A stretch of DNA of 64,000 bases, taken from assembly GCA_023241745.1 (NCBI GenBank), contig JALQCY010000002.1, forward strand, positions 868,001-932,000. The letters run 5' to 3'. Shown in pieces: positions 1 to 7,272 of the stretch; the first letter of the stretch is position 1, and each line of letters starts with the position of its first letter. The DNA comes from Isoptericola peretonis. Its GTDB lineage: Bacteria; Actinomycetota; Actinomycetes; Actinomycetales; Cellulomonadaceae. A model generated the notes under the pieces. The model searched no databases. It was not told the origin of the DNA and worked only from the letters and a program-made list of their open reading frames with translations. Both the position numbers and the translations under genes were made by a program.

Positions 1-1764
1 GTCGACGACGACACCGACGTCGCGGCCCGGGACGCCCTCGCCGAGGCCCTGCGCGAGCACGGGATCCGCACGGTCGCCCGGGACGCGGACGACCGGGGAC
101 CGGCGCGGGGGAAGGTCCGGGTCCTGCTCGGCGACGACTCCCGGCCCGACGTCCGCGCCGCCCTCGGCCGCGCCGAGGTGCCCGACCACGACGAGGCCTA
201 CGCCGTGCGGGTCGACGCGAAGGGCGCCCGCGGCACCGTGACGCTCGCGGGCCACGACGCGGCCGGGCAGTACTACGCGGTCCAGACGCTCGAACAGCTC
301 CTGGTCGACGAGCGGCACGGCGTCAGCGTGGCGGGCGCCACCGTGCAGGACCTCCCGGCGATGCCCCTGCGGGGCACGATCGAGGGCTTCTACGGCGAGC
401 CCTGGACGCACGCCGAGCGCCTCGACCAGCTGTCCTTCTACGGCGATGTCAAGGCGAACACGTACGTGTACGCGCCCAAGGACGACCCGTACCACCGCGA
501 GAAGTGGCGCGAGGACTACCCGGCGGCCAAGCTCGCGGAGCTCACCGAACTGGTCGAGGCCGCGACGGCGAACCACGTGCGCTTCACCTTCGCGCTCTCG
601 CCGGGCAACAGCATCTGCTATTCGAGCGAGGACGACATGGCGGCCCTGGAGCGGAAGTTCCAGGCGCTGTACGACGCGGGCGTGCGCGCCTTCAGCGTCC
701 CGCTGGACGACATCGACTACTCCCGCTGGGCCTGCGAGTCCGACCAGGCGGTCTACGGGGACCCCTCGCCGGGCAACGCGGGCGAGGCGCAGGCGGACTT
801 CCTCACCCGGGTGCAGCAGGGCTGGATCGAGACGCACGACGGCGCCCGGCCGCTGCAGATGGTGCCGACCGAGTACTACAACACCACCGAGTCGCCGTAC
901 AAGGCCGCACTGCGCGAGATGGACGCCGACGTCGTGGTCATGTGGACCGGCAACGACGTGGTGCCCCAGGCGATCTCGGTCGACCAGGCGATCGAGGCCG
1001 ACACCGTGTTCGGCGGGCCGACGTTCCTCTGGGACAACTACCCCGTCAACGACTACGGCCAGACGAGCGGGCGGTTGCTGCTCGCCCCGTACGACAAGCG
1101 CGAGCCGGGGTTGTCCGACCACCTGGCCGGCATCGTGTCGAACCCGATGAACCAGGCCGCGGCGAGCAAGGTCGCCGTCTTCGGGATCGCGGACTTCGCG
1201 TGGAACGACCGCGGGTACGACCGCGACCGGAGCTGGGTCGAGGCGATGCGCTACCTGGCCGGCGACGACCCGGCCGCGACCCGGGCGCTCCTCGCGTTCG
1301 GGGACCTCAACCACCTGGCGCCGAGCTTCGGCGACCCGTGGCAGCCGCAGGCGCCGGCACTCACGGCCGACGTCGACGCGTTCTGGCAGCGCTGGGGCGC
1401 CGGGCACGAGCGCGCCGCGCTCGCCCGGCTGCGGGACCGGGCGGAGCTGATCGCCGTCGTCCCGGAGACGCTCCGGTCCGCCGACGTCGATCCGGCGTTC
1501 GTGGCGGACGCCGCGCCCTGGCTGGACGCGACCGACCTGTGGGGCGACGCGCTGGTCGCCACCCTCGACGCCGCGGAGGCTGACCTGCGCGGCGACGCCG
1601 AGACCCGCGACGCGCTGCTCGCGCAGGCCGACGCCTCCGCCGAGGCTGCGGCGCAGGTCATCGTCGACCCGCCGGACAACCGCTGGGGCGCTGCCCCGGT
1701 CAAGCTGGGTGACGGCGTTCTCGACGTGTTCCTCGACGACCTGGCCGCCGAGCTGCGGGGCTGA
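1..1764 (+). CDS. GH84 family beta-N-acetylglucosaminidase, 5'-truncated by window edge
   Basis: The frame is open from base 1, so the N-terminus lies outside the window; 587 residues are visible. It should remove terminal beta-linked GlcNAc from glycans, glycoproteins or hyaluronan-like polymers, probably outside the cell (signal peptide not visible). The first ~60 visible residues look like the small alpha/beta domain that precedes hexosaminidase barrels. The barrel opens with GTIEGFYGEPW (from about nt 376). The adjacent Asp pair in VPLDDID (nt 706-711) matches the GH84 catalytic pair used for substrate-assisted hydrolysis. NTTESPYK and MWTGNDV also fit the family. A mostly helical region follows to the stop. 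No dockerin or carbohydrate-binding module is present at the C-terminus. Family assignment is strong; the natural substrate is not known. Confidence 0.9.
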   Translation, partial: VDDDTDVAARDALAEALREHGIRTVARDADDRGPARGKVRVLLGDDSRPDVRAALGRAEVPDHDEAYAVRVDAKGARGTVTLAGHDAAGQYYAVQTLEQLLVDERHGVSVAGATVQDLPAMPLRGTIEGFYGEPWTHAERLDQLSFYGDVKANTYVYAPKDDPYHREKWREDYPAAKLAELTELVEAATANHVRFTFALSPGNSICYSSEDDMAALERKFQALYDAGVRAFSVPLDDIDYSRWACESDQAVYGDPSPGNAGEAQADFLTRVQQGWIETHDGARPLQMVPTEYYNTTESPYKAALREMDADVVVMWTGNDVVPQAISVDQAIEADTVFGGPTFLWDNYPVNDYGQTSGRLLLAPYDKREPGLSDHLAGIVSNPMNQAAASKVAVFGIADFAWNDRGYDRDRSWVEAMRYLAGDDPAATRALLAFGDLNHLAPSFGDPWQPQAPALTADVDAFWQRWGAGHERAALARLRDRAELIAVVPETLRSADVDPAFVADAAPWLDATDLWGDALVATLDAAEADLRGDAETRDALLAQADASAEAAAQVIVDPPDNRWGAAPVKLGDGVLDVFLDDLAAELRG

Positions 1765-1777
1765 GAGCCCGACGTCA

Positions 1778-1810
1778 CGAGGGGCCGGTGCGAGCACGCC
1801 CGGCCCCTCG
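1778..1810. terminator. Bidirectional hairpin terminator between convergent genes
   Basis: An 11-bp perfect inverted repeat (1778-1788 with 1800-1810, arms cgaggggccgg / ccggcccctcg) encloses an 11-nt loop. It sits in the 53-bp gap between two genes that end toward each other, so it can serve both. There is no clear T-run, as is common in high-GC actinobacteria. Confidence 0.75.
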
Positions 1811-1817
1811 CGGCGTG

Positions 1818-2666
1818 TCAGGCGCGCGTCGCCCAGAAGGCGACCGCGGACGCGGCGGCGACGTTGAGGGAGTCCACTCCCCCGGCCATGGGGATCCGCA
1901 CGACGACGTCGGCCGCCGCGACCGCGGCGCGCGACAGCCCGTCGCCCTCGGTGCCCAGGACCATCGCGAGGCGGTCGGGCGGCTCCGTGACCAGGTCGTC
2001 GAGGGAGACGGAGTCGTCGGACAGCGCCAGCGCGGCGACGGTGAACCCGTCGTCCTGCAGCGCGTGCAGCCCGCCCGGCCAGGAGTCCAGCCGGGTCCAC
2101 GGCACCTGGAACACGGTGCCCATCGACACGCGCACCGACCGGCGGTAGAGCGGGTCGGCGCAGCGCGGCGAGACGAGCACGGCGTCGACGCCGAGCGCCG
2201 CGGCGCTGCGGAAGATCGCGCCGACGTTGGTGTGGTCGACGATGTCCTCCAGCACCGCGACGCGGCGCGCGCCCGCGCCGTCGCGGGCCGCGGCGAGCAG
2301 CTCGTGCACGCCCGGCAGGACGGGACGGTGCATGGCCGCGAGCGCGCCGCGGTGCAGGTGGAACCCGGTGATCTGCTGCACCACGTCGTCGGGGCCGACG
2401 TACACCGGCGCGTCGGGGTGCGCGGCGAGCACGTCCGCCATGGAGTCGAGCCACTTGTGGGCCATGAGGAACGACCGGGGCCGGTGCCCCGCCTCCAGGG
2501 CCCGGCGGATCACCGACGACGACTCGGCCATGTACAGCCCCTCGGCGGGCTCCCGCACCATGCGCAGCTTCACGTCCTTGAGGTCCGTGTAGTCGCGCAG
2601 GCGCGGGTCGGCGGGGTCGGTGATCTCGATGACCTGGGCGAGGCGGTCGGGCTCGGTGGTGCTCAC
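1818..2666 (-). CDS. TrmH/SpoU family RNA 2'-O-methyltransferase
   Basis: A 282-aa SPOUT-class enzyme expected to methylate a ribose 2'-OH in tRNA or rRNA using S-adenosylmethionine. An N-terminal substrate-binding region (about 1-115) precedes the knotted SpoU domain. The three SpoU motifs are visible: N..I.R.A.ALG (VGAIFRSAAALG), LGTEGDGLS, and IPMAGGVDSLNVA near the C-terminus, which forms the cofactor knot. Start is GTG; a GAGAAT -10-like box lies 6 nt upstream, pointing to a leaderless mRNA. The RNA position modified cannot be told from sequence. It is a single gene facing the hexosaminidase. Confidence 0.88.
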   Translation of the reverse strand: MSTTEPDRLAQVIEITDPADPRLRDYTDLKDVKLRMVREPAEGLYMAESSSVIRRALEAGHRPRSFLMAHKWLDSMADVLAAHPDAPVYVGPDDVVQQITGFHLHRGALAAMHRPVLPGVHELLAAARDGAGARRVAVLEDIVDHTNVGAIFRSAAALGVDAVLVSPRCADPLYRRSVRVSMGTVFQVPWTRLDSWPGGLHALQDDGFTVAALALSDDSVSLDDLVTEPPDRLAMVLGTEGDGLSRAAVAAADVVVRIPMAGGVDSLNVAAASAVAFWATRA

Positions 2667-2672
2667 CGGGGC

Positions 2673-2678
2673 ATTCTC
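2673..2678 (-). promoter_or_regulatory. Leaderless -10 box for the SpoU methyltransferase
   Basis: GAGAAT on the minus strand, 6 nt before the GTG start at 2666. It matches the spacing seen repeatedly in this window. No clear -35 was found. Confidence 0.35.
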
Positions 2679-2706
2679 CCCCGCCGGCGTCCTCGGCCCG
2701 GAACCC

Positions 2707-3753
2707 TCAGCGCGCGCGCGGCTCCGGGCGGGTGCGCGGCGGGCCGGACGCCCGCCACACCCCCGGCGTCACACCGTGCCGCCGCACGAACGCGCGGTGG
2801 AACCCCGGCACGGAGTCGTAGCCGACCTCCCGGGCCACGCGCTCGACGCTCTGGTCCCGGTCGCGCAGCAGCCGCGCGGCGGCGTCCATCCGGCACCCGG
2901 ACACGTAGGCCATGGGCGGTTCCCCGACCGCGCGGGCGAACCGCTCGGCGAACGCCGACCGGGACAGCCGCGCCAGGGCGGCGAGCGACTCGAGCGTCCA
3001 CGGCCCCTGGGGCTCCGCGTGCACCGCCCGCAGCACGGGCCCGAGCGCCGGGTCGCGGAGCGCGGCGACCCAGCCCGACGCGGGTTCCTCGGCCTCGAGC
3101 CAGCGGCGCACCACGTGCACCAGGAGGACGTCGGCCAGGCGGGCGGTGACGACGTCGGTGCCCGGCCTCGGGTGGCGCACCTCGTGGTCGATCGCCGCGA
3201 CGAGCGTGCGCAGCCAGTCGGCGTCCGGCGCGCCGTCCACGACGTCGGCCGACCCGTCCACCGAGGTGCCCGCGGCGCCCGAGGCGCCCGGAGCGGGCAG
3301 CACCGGCGGCAGGCTCGCCAGCAGGCGCCCGACGCCCGGGTCGGTGAACCCCACAGCCCCGCACACGAGGGTGGCGGGCCTGCCCCCGCCGTCGATCCAC
3401 AGCTGCTCGTACCGGTCCGCGACCACGGTCCGGGGGACGTCCCACAGCCCGGTCGCAGGGTCGTCGGCCGCCCCGGTGATGCGGTGCCCGGTGCCGTGGG
3501 GCACGAGCACGAGGTCGCCGGGCCCCAGGTCGTGCCGCCGTCCCTCGACGTCCACGACGGCACGGCCGTCCAGCACGAGGTGGAACATCAGCGTGCCCGG
3601 CAGTGCCGGCATCGCGATGCCCCACGGCTCGGTGTACCGCCCGGTGGACGCGAAGACGGCGTCCATCTCGAGGCCGCCCAGCACCTCGGCCCAGGGATCC
3701 TCCTGCGGCCGCCCCGCACCGGGCACGGGCAGCAGGGTCGCGACGTCGCTCAT
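2707..3753 (-). CDS. AraC-family transcriptional regulator with cupin sensor
   Basis: 348 aa. The N-terminal ~200 residues form a cupin-type effector domain (GTLMFHLVLDGRAVVDVEG, LGPGDLVLVPHGTGHRI). The last ~100 residues carry two helix-turn-helix motifs of the AraC/XylS type (LESLAALARLSRSAFAERFARAVGEPPMAYV, shown here as family recognition; and VERVAREVGYDSVPGFHRAFVRRHGVTPGVWR). It probably senses a small molecule and controls the divergent NAD(P)-binding protein gene at 3889, a common pairing for this regulator class. The start was set at the ATG at 3753 because a consensus-spaced promoter lies just before it. A longer open frame upstream runs antisense through the neighbour and is not credible. 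Confidence 0.85.
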   Translation of the reverse strand: MSDVATLLPVPGAGRPQEDPWAEVLGGLEMDAVFASTGRYTEPWGIAMPALPGTLMFHLVLDGRAVVDVEGRRHDLGPGDLVLVPHGTGHRITGAADDPATGLWDVPRTVVADRYEQLWIDGGGRPATLVCGAVGFTDPGVGRLLASLPPVLPAPGASGAAGTSVDGSADVVDGAPDADWLRTLVAAIDHEVRHPRPGTDVVTARLADVLLVHVVRRWLEAEEPASGWVAALRDPALGPVLRAVHAEPQGPWTLESLAALARLSRSAFAERFARAVGEPPMAYVSGCRMDAAARLLRDRDQSVERVAREVGYDSVPGFHRAFVRRHGVTPGVWRASGPPRTRPEPRAR

Positions 3754-3759
3754 GGCGCC

Positions 3760-3788
3760 ATCCTCGGCCCGGCCGGACGAACGGTCAA
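3760..3788 (-). promoter_or_regulatory. Promoter of the AraC-family regulator
   Basis: Minus strand: -35 TTGACC (3783-3788), 17-nt spacer, -10 GAGGAT (3760-3765), then 6 nt to the ATG, so the transcript is likely leaderless. One operator half-site fills the spacer right next to the -35. Confidence 0.6.
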
Positions 3789-3819
3789 GATCTTCGGAGA
3801 AATCCTCATGGTTCGTCCG
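3774..3819. promoter_or_regulatory. Candidate AraC-type operator: 9-bp inverted repeat
   Basis: Perfect 9-bp inverted repeat cggacgaac (3774-3782) and gttcgtccg (3811-3819), 28 nt apart, in the intergenic region between divergent genes. The left arm lies inside the regulator's own promoter spacer; the right arm is about 70 nt upstream of the reductase start. The placement suits autoregulation plus control of the neighbour. Confidence 0.5.
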
Positions 3820-3888
3820 TCGTCCGCACGGAAGTCTGGAGCCAGACGCCGGGGCCGTACGGGACCCGGGACGACGAGGAGGCTTCTC

Positions 3889-4566
3889 ATGGACGTGCTG
3901 GTGGTCGGAGCGACGCGGGGCAGCGGCCTCGCCCTCACACGTGAGCTCGTGGCCGCGGGACACCGCGTGACCGCGTTCGGCCGGACGGCGAGCGCCACGT
4001 TCGCCGCACCGGTCGCAGGTCTGGACGCGTTGCCGGGGAGCGTGCGGCCCGTCGACGGCGACGCCCTCGACGCCGAGGCGGTGGCCAAGGCGGTCGCCGG
4101 GCAGGACGCCGTCGTCGTCACGCTCGGCATCTCGGACAACCCGCTCGCCGTCCAGTGGCTGCGCCGGTCGAGCACCGCGCCGGACGTGCGCTCGCGCGGC
4201 ACGGGCGTCGTGGTCGCGGCGATGCGGGAGACCGGCGTGCGCCGGCTCGTCGTGCAGACGACGTACGGCCTGGGCGACTCGTGGCGGCACCTGGACCTCA
4301 CGTGGAAGCTCGTGTTCCGGTTCGTCGTCGGGCGCCAGTTCACCGACTCGGGCAAGCAGGAGGAGGTGGTGCGCGCCAGCGGCCTCGACTGGACGATCGT
4401 GCGCCCCGTCTCGCTCGTCGACGACGACACCGGCGCGAGCGCCCACGTCACGACCGACGACACGCGACGGGGGCTCAAGGTGTCGCGCACCCGGCTCGCG
4501 GGCGTGCACGCCGACGCCCTCACCGACCCGGCGACGATCGGCGCGACCCTGAGCGTGTCCACCTGA
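3889..4566 (+). CDS. NAD(P)-binding oxidoreductase / NmrA-like epimerase family
   Basis: 225 aa with an N-terminal Rossmann fold (MDVLVVGATRGSGLAL, glycine motif G-x-T-x-G-x-G). The lengths of the central and C-terminal segments are typical of short atypical SDR proteins (NAD(P)H-binding PF13460 type). The canonical SDR Tyr-x3-Lys is not obvious; TTYGLGDS and DWTIVRPVSL are typical of the NmrA/flavin-reductase-like branch. Function may be quinone or flavin reduction or redox sensing, not certain. Start ATG at 3889 is preceded by a strong GAGGAGG ribosome site. It is divergent from an AraC regulator and probably controlled by it. Confidence 0.8.
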   Translation: MDVLVVGATRGSGLALTRELVAAGHRVTAFGRTASATFAAPVAGLDALPGSVRPVDGDALDAEAVAKAVAGQDAVVVTLGISDNPLAVQWLRRSSTAPDVRSRGTGVVVAAMRETGVRRLVVQTTYGLGDSWRHLDLTWKLVFRFVVGRQFTDSGKQEEVVRASGLDWTIVRPVSLVDDDTGASAHVTTDDTRRGLKVSRTRLAGVHADALTDPATIGATLSVST

Positions 4567-4635
4567 GGCCCCCGCCCGAACGATCGGGGGGCGGAACGAT
4601 GGCGGAACGAGCGGCGGGCTGTCGGGGCCGCGTGC

Positions 4636-4641
4636 CAGGAT
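4636..4641 (+). promoter_or_regulatory. Leaderless -10 box for the GNAT gene
   Basis: CAGGAT followed by 6 nt and the GTG start at 4648, matching the leaderless spacing used elsewhere in the window. Confidence 0.35.
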
Positions 4642-4647
4642 CTCCGG

Positions 4648-5241
4648 GTGCGCCCCGACACCGTCCGCCTCGCTCCCGCCACGCCCGACTCCGACAGGTC
4701 CGGCTCCGACACGTCCGGCTCCGACCCGTCCGTCCCCGTCGTCCTGCGCGAGCGCCGGCCCGGCGACCTGCCCGCGCTCGTCGAGGCGCTCGCCGCCCAG
4801 CAGCCGTCGTCCGGCTACCCGCACCGGTGGCCGCTGCCGTTCCCGGTCGAGGACTTCCTCGTGCGCCCGGACGAGGAGGTGGCCTGGGTCGCCGAGGTGG
4901 AGGGCCGGGCGGTCGGGCACGTCAGCGTGACGTCCGTCCCCGACGACCGGTACGGCGCCATCTGGTCGGCCGGCGCGGGCCGGCCCGTCGCCGAGCTGGG
5001 CTGCGTGTCCGTGCTGTTCGTGGGGCCTCAGGCGCAGGGCCGGGGCGTCGGCGGCGCGCTGCTCGACGTCGCGGTCGCCCACCTGCGCGACCAGGGGCGC
5101 ACGCCGGTGCTCGACGTCGACGACCGCGACGGCGTGGCCCACGCCGTCTACCTGCACCGCGGGTGGCGCGTCGTGGGAGAGGCGCGGTTCGACTGGCAGC
5201 GCGAGGGGGCGCCGCCCGCCCGGATGCTCGTGCTTCCCTGA
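4648..5241 (+). CDS. GNAT family N-acetyltransferase
   Basis: 197 aa. The first ~32 residues are a low-complexity Asp/Ser/Gly tail encoded by a 15-bp tandem repeat. The GNAT fold starts near VLRERRPGDLPALV. The acetyl-CoA pyrophosphate loop is visible as LFVGPQAQGRGVGGALL (motif A, Q/R-x-x-G-x-G/A), followed by HLRDQGRTPVLDVDDRDG and VYLHRGWRVVGE (motif B). Substrate is unknown. Start is GTG with a CAGGAT -10-like box 6 nt before it. The gene ends 15 bp from a convergent ABC transporter gene. Confidence 0.85.
   Translation: MRPDTVRLAPATPDSDRSGSDTSGSDPSVPVVLRERRPGDLPALVEALAAQQPSSGYPHRWPLPFPVEDFLVRPDEEVAWVAEVEGRAVGHVSVTSVPDDRYGAIWSAGAGRPVAELGCVSVLFVGPQAQGRGVGGALLDVAVAHLRDQGRTPVLDVDDRDGVAHAVYLHRGWRVVGEARFDWQREGAPPARMLVLP
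4690..4734 (+). repeat. Three 15-bp tandem repeats inside the GNAT N-terminus
   Basis: Units at 4690-4704, 4705-4719 and 4720-4734; the first two differ at one base (tccgacaggtccggc / tccgacacgtccggc), the third is degenerate. In frame they encode an SDRSG / SDTSG / SDPSV tail. Confidence 0.8.
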
Positions 5242-5256
5242 GCGCGCCGGCGGGGA

Positions 5257-7272
5257 TCAGGCCCCGGCGGGCCCGGCGACCACGTCCTCCTCCTCGGCGA
5301 CGGGGGCGCTGAACTGCGACGCGTACAGCCGCGCGTACGCCCCGCCGGCGGCGAGCAGCGTGTCGTGGTCGCCCTGCTCCACGATCTGCCCGTGCTCCAT
5401 GACGACGATGGTGTCCGCGTCGCGGATCGTGGACAGCCGGTGCGCGATGACGAACGACGTGCGGTTCGCCCGCAGCGCGTTCATCGCCTGCTGCACCAGC
5501 ACCTCGGTGCGGGTGTCCACGGAGCTCGTCGCCTCGTCGAGCACGAGGATCTCCGGGTCGGCCAGGAACGCGCGGGCGATGGTCAGCAGCTGCTTCTCCC
5601 CCGCCGACAGGGCCGTCGCCTCGTCGTCCAGCACCGTCGCGTACCCGTCGGGCAGGGTCCGCACGAACGGGTCCACGTGCGTGGCCCGGGTAGCGGCGAG
5701 GAAGTCCGCCTCGCCCACCGACGCGCCGTCGCGCACCCCGTACCGCAGGTTCTCCTCGATGGTGCCCTTGAACAGCCAGGTGTCCTGGAGCACCATGCCG
5801 ATCCGCGAGCGCAGGTCGTCCCGCGTCATCGCGCGGCTGTCCACGCCGTCGAGCGTGATCCGGCCCTCGTTCACCTCGTAGAACCGCATGAGCAGGTTCA
5901 CGAGCGTCGTCTTGCCGGCGCCCGTCGGCCCGACGATCGCGATCGTCTGGCCGGGCTCCGCGACGAGGTCGAGGTGCTCGATGAGCGGCGTCTCGGGGTC
6001 GTAGGAGAACGAGACGTCCTCGAACGCGACCCGCCCGCGCACGTGCTCCGGCCGGCGCGGGTCCGCCGGGTCCGGGTCCTGCTCGGGGGCGTCGAGCAGC
6101 TCGAACACCCGCTCGGCCGACGCGACGCCGGACTGCAGCAGGTTCATCATCGACGCGATCTGCGTGAGCGGCTGCGTGAACTGCCGCGAGTACTGGATGA
6201 ACGCCTGCACGTCGCCCAGCGAGAGCTGGCCGGAGGCCACGCGCAGGCCGCCGACGACGGCGACGATCACGTAGTTGAGGTTCGCCAGGAAGCCCATCGA
6301 GGGCTGCATGGTGCCCGAGATGAACTGCGACCTGCGGGACGCGTCGTACAGCGCCTCGTTCTCCACGCCGAACTTCGCCGCCGCGTCCTCCTGCCGCCCG
6401 TAGACCTTCACCAGGGCGTGCCCGGTGAACATCTCCTCGACGTGCGCGTTCAGCCGGCCCGTCGCCGCCCACTGCGCCACGAACTGCGGCTGCGACCGCT
6501 TGGCGATCTGCATCGTGAGGACCACGGACAGCGGCACCGTCACCAGGGCGACGAGCGCCAGCACCCACGAGATCCAGAACATCATGCCGAGCACGCCGAT
6601 CACGGTGAGCACGGAGGTGACGAGCTGCGCCAGCGTCTGCGTCGTCGACTGCGCGACGTTGTCGATGTCGTTCGTGACGCGCGAGAGGATCTCGCCCTTG
6701 GCCTGCTTGTCCACGTAGCTCAGCGGGATGCGGTGCAGCTTCGCCTCCACGTCGTCGCGCAGCCGCCGCATGGTGTTCTGCACGGCGATCGTCATGATGC
6801 GCGCCTGCAGCCAGCCGAAGAGGAAGGCCCCGACGTAGATGGCGAGCACCCACAGCAGGATCTGCCCGAGCCGGTCGAAGTCGACGCCCTGGCCCGGCAC
6901 GAGGCCGGGCATCGACGCGAGCAGGTCGGCCTGCGTGTCGTTGCCCGTCTCGCGCAGCCCCGCGACCACCTGGTCCACGGTGGCCCCGGCCGGGAGCCCC
7001 GCCCCGACCGCGCCGGCGAAGATGACGTTGGTCGCGTCGCCGAGGATCTTCGGCCCGATCACGGTCAGCGCCACGGAGACGATGCCGCACAGGGTGAGCA
7101 GGACGACGCGCACCCGCTCGGGTCGCATGACGCCCGCGAACCGCTTGAGGGACCCGGTGAAGTCCATCGGCTTGGCGCCGGGGGCGCCGCCCATGCCCCC
7201 CATCGGCCCGCCGCCCCGGGGGCCGCCCGCCGGGCGCCCGCCCGCTGCCGGGGTCTTCCGTTCGGTGCTCAT
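5257..7272 (-). CDS. Heterodimeric ABC exporter, subunit with canonical Walker B glutamate
   Basis: 671 aa: a Gly/Pro-rich cytosolic N-terminus (~35 aa), six membrane segments (about 55-380), then a nucleotide-binding domain. Walker A GPTGAGKTTLVN and Walker B VLDEATSSVD carry the catalytic Glu. The signature is degenerate (LSAGEKQ instead of LSGGQ). A long loop between TM1 and TM2 (with GAVGAGLPAGATVDQVV...) fits type IV exporters such as TM288/BmrD. It pairs with the product of the upstream gene, whose stop overlaps this start (ATGA at 7269-7272). Likely exports drugs or lipophilic compounds. Regulated by the TetR protein at the head of the operon. Confidence 0.93.
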   Translation of the reverse strand: MSTERKTPAAGGRPAGGPRGGGPMGGMGGAPGAKPMDFTGSLKRFAGVMRPERVRVVLLTLCGIVSVALTVIGPKILGDATNVIFAGAVGAGLPAGATVDQVVAGLRETGNDTQADLLASMPGLVPGQGVDFDRLGQILLWVLAIYVGAFLFGWLQARIMTIAVQNTMRRLRDDVEAKLHRIPLSYVDKQAKGEILSRVTNDIDNVAQSTTQTLAQLVTSVLTVIGVLGMMFWISWVLALVALVTVPLSVVLTMQIAKRSQPQFVAQWAATGRLNAHVEEMFTGHALVKVYGRQEDAAAKFGVENEALYDASRRSQFISGTMQPSMGFLANLNYVIVAVVGGLRVASGQLSLGDVQAFIQYSRQFTQPLTQIASMMNLLQSGVASAERVFELLDAPEQDPDPADPRRPEHVRGRVAFEDVSFSYDPETPLIEHLDLVAEPGQTIAIVGPTGAGKTTLVNLLMRFYEVNEGRITLDGVDSRAMTRDDLRSRIGMVLQDTWLFKGTIEENLRYGVRDGASVGEADFLAATRATHVDPFVRTLPDGYATVLDDEATALSAGEKQLLTIARAFLADPEILVLDEATSSVDTRTEVLVQQAMNALRANRTSFVIAHRLSTIRDADTIVVMEHGQIVEQGDHDTLLAAGGAYARLYASQFSAPVAEEEDVVAGPAGA

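Noticed and set aside
4567..4600. Hairpin after the reductase gene
   Set aside because: The arms around ccgcccg / cggggggcgg do not pair cleanly.
2707..5157. A single 816-residue minus-strand frame running through the AraC regulator and beyond
   Set aside because: Only the first 349 codons match a family. The rest lies antisense to the NAD(P)-binding and GNAT genes and reflects high GC.
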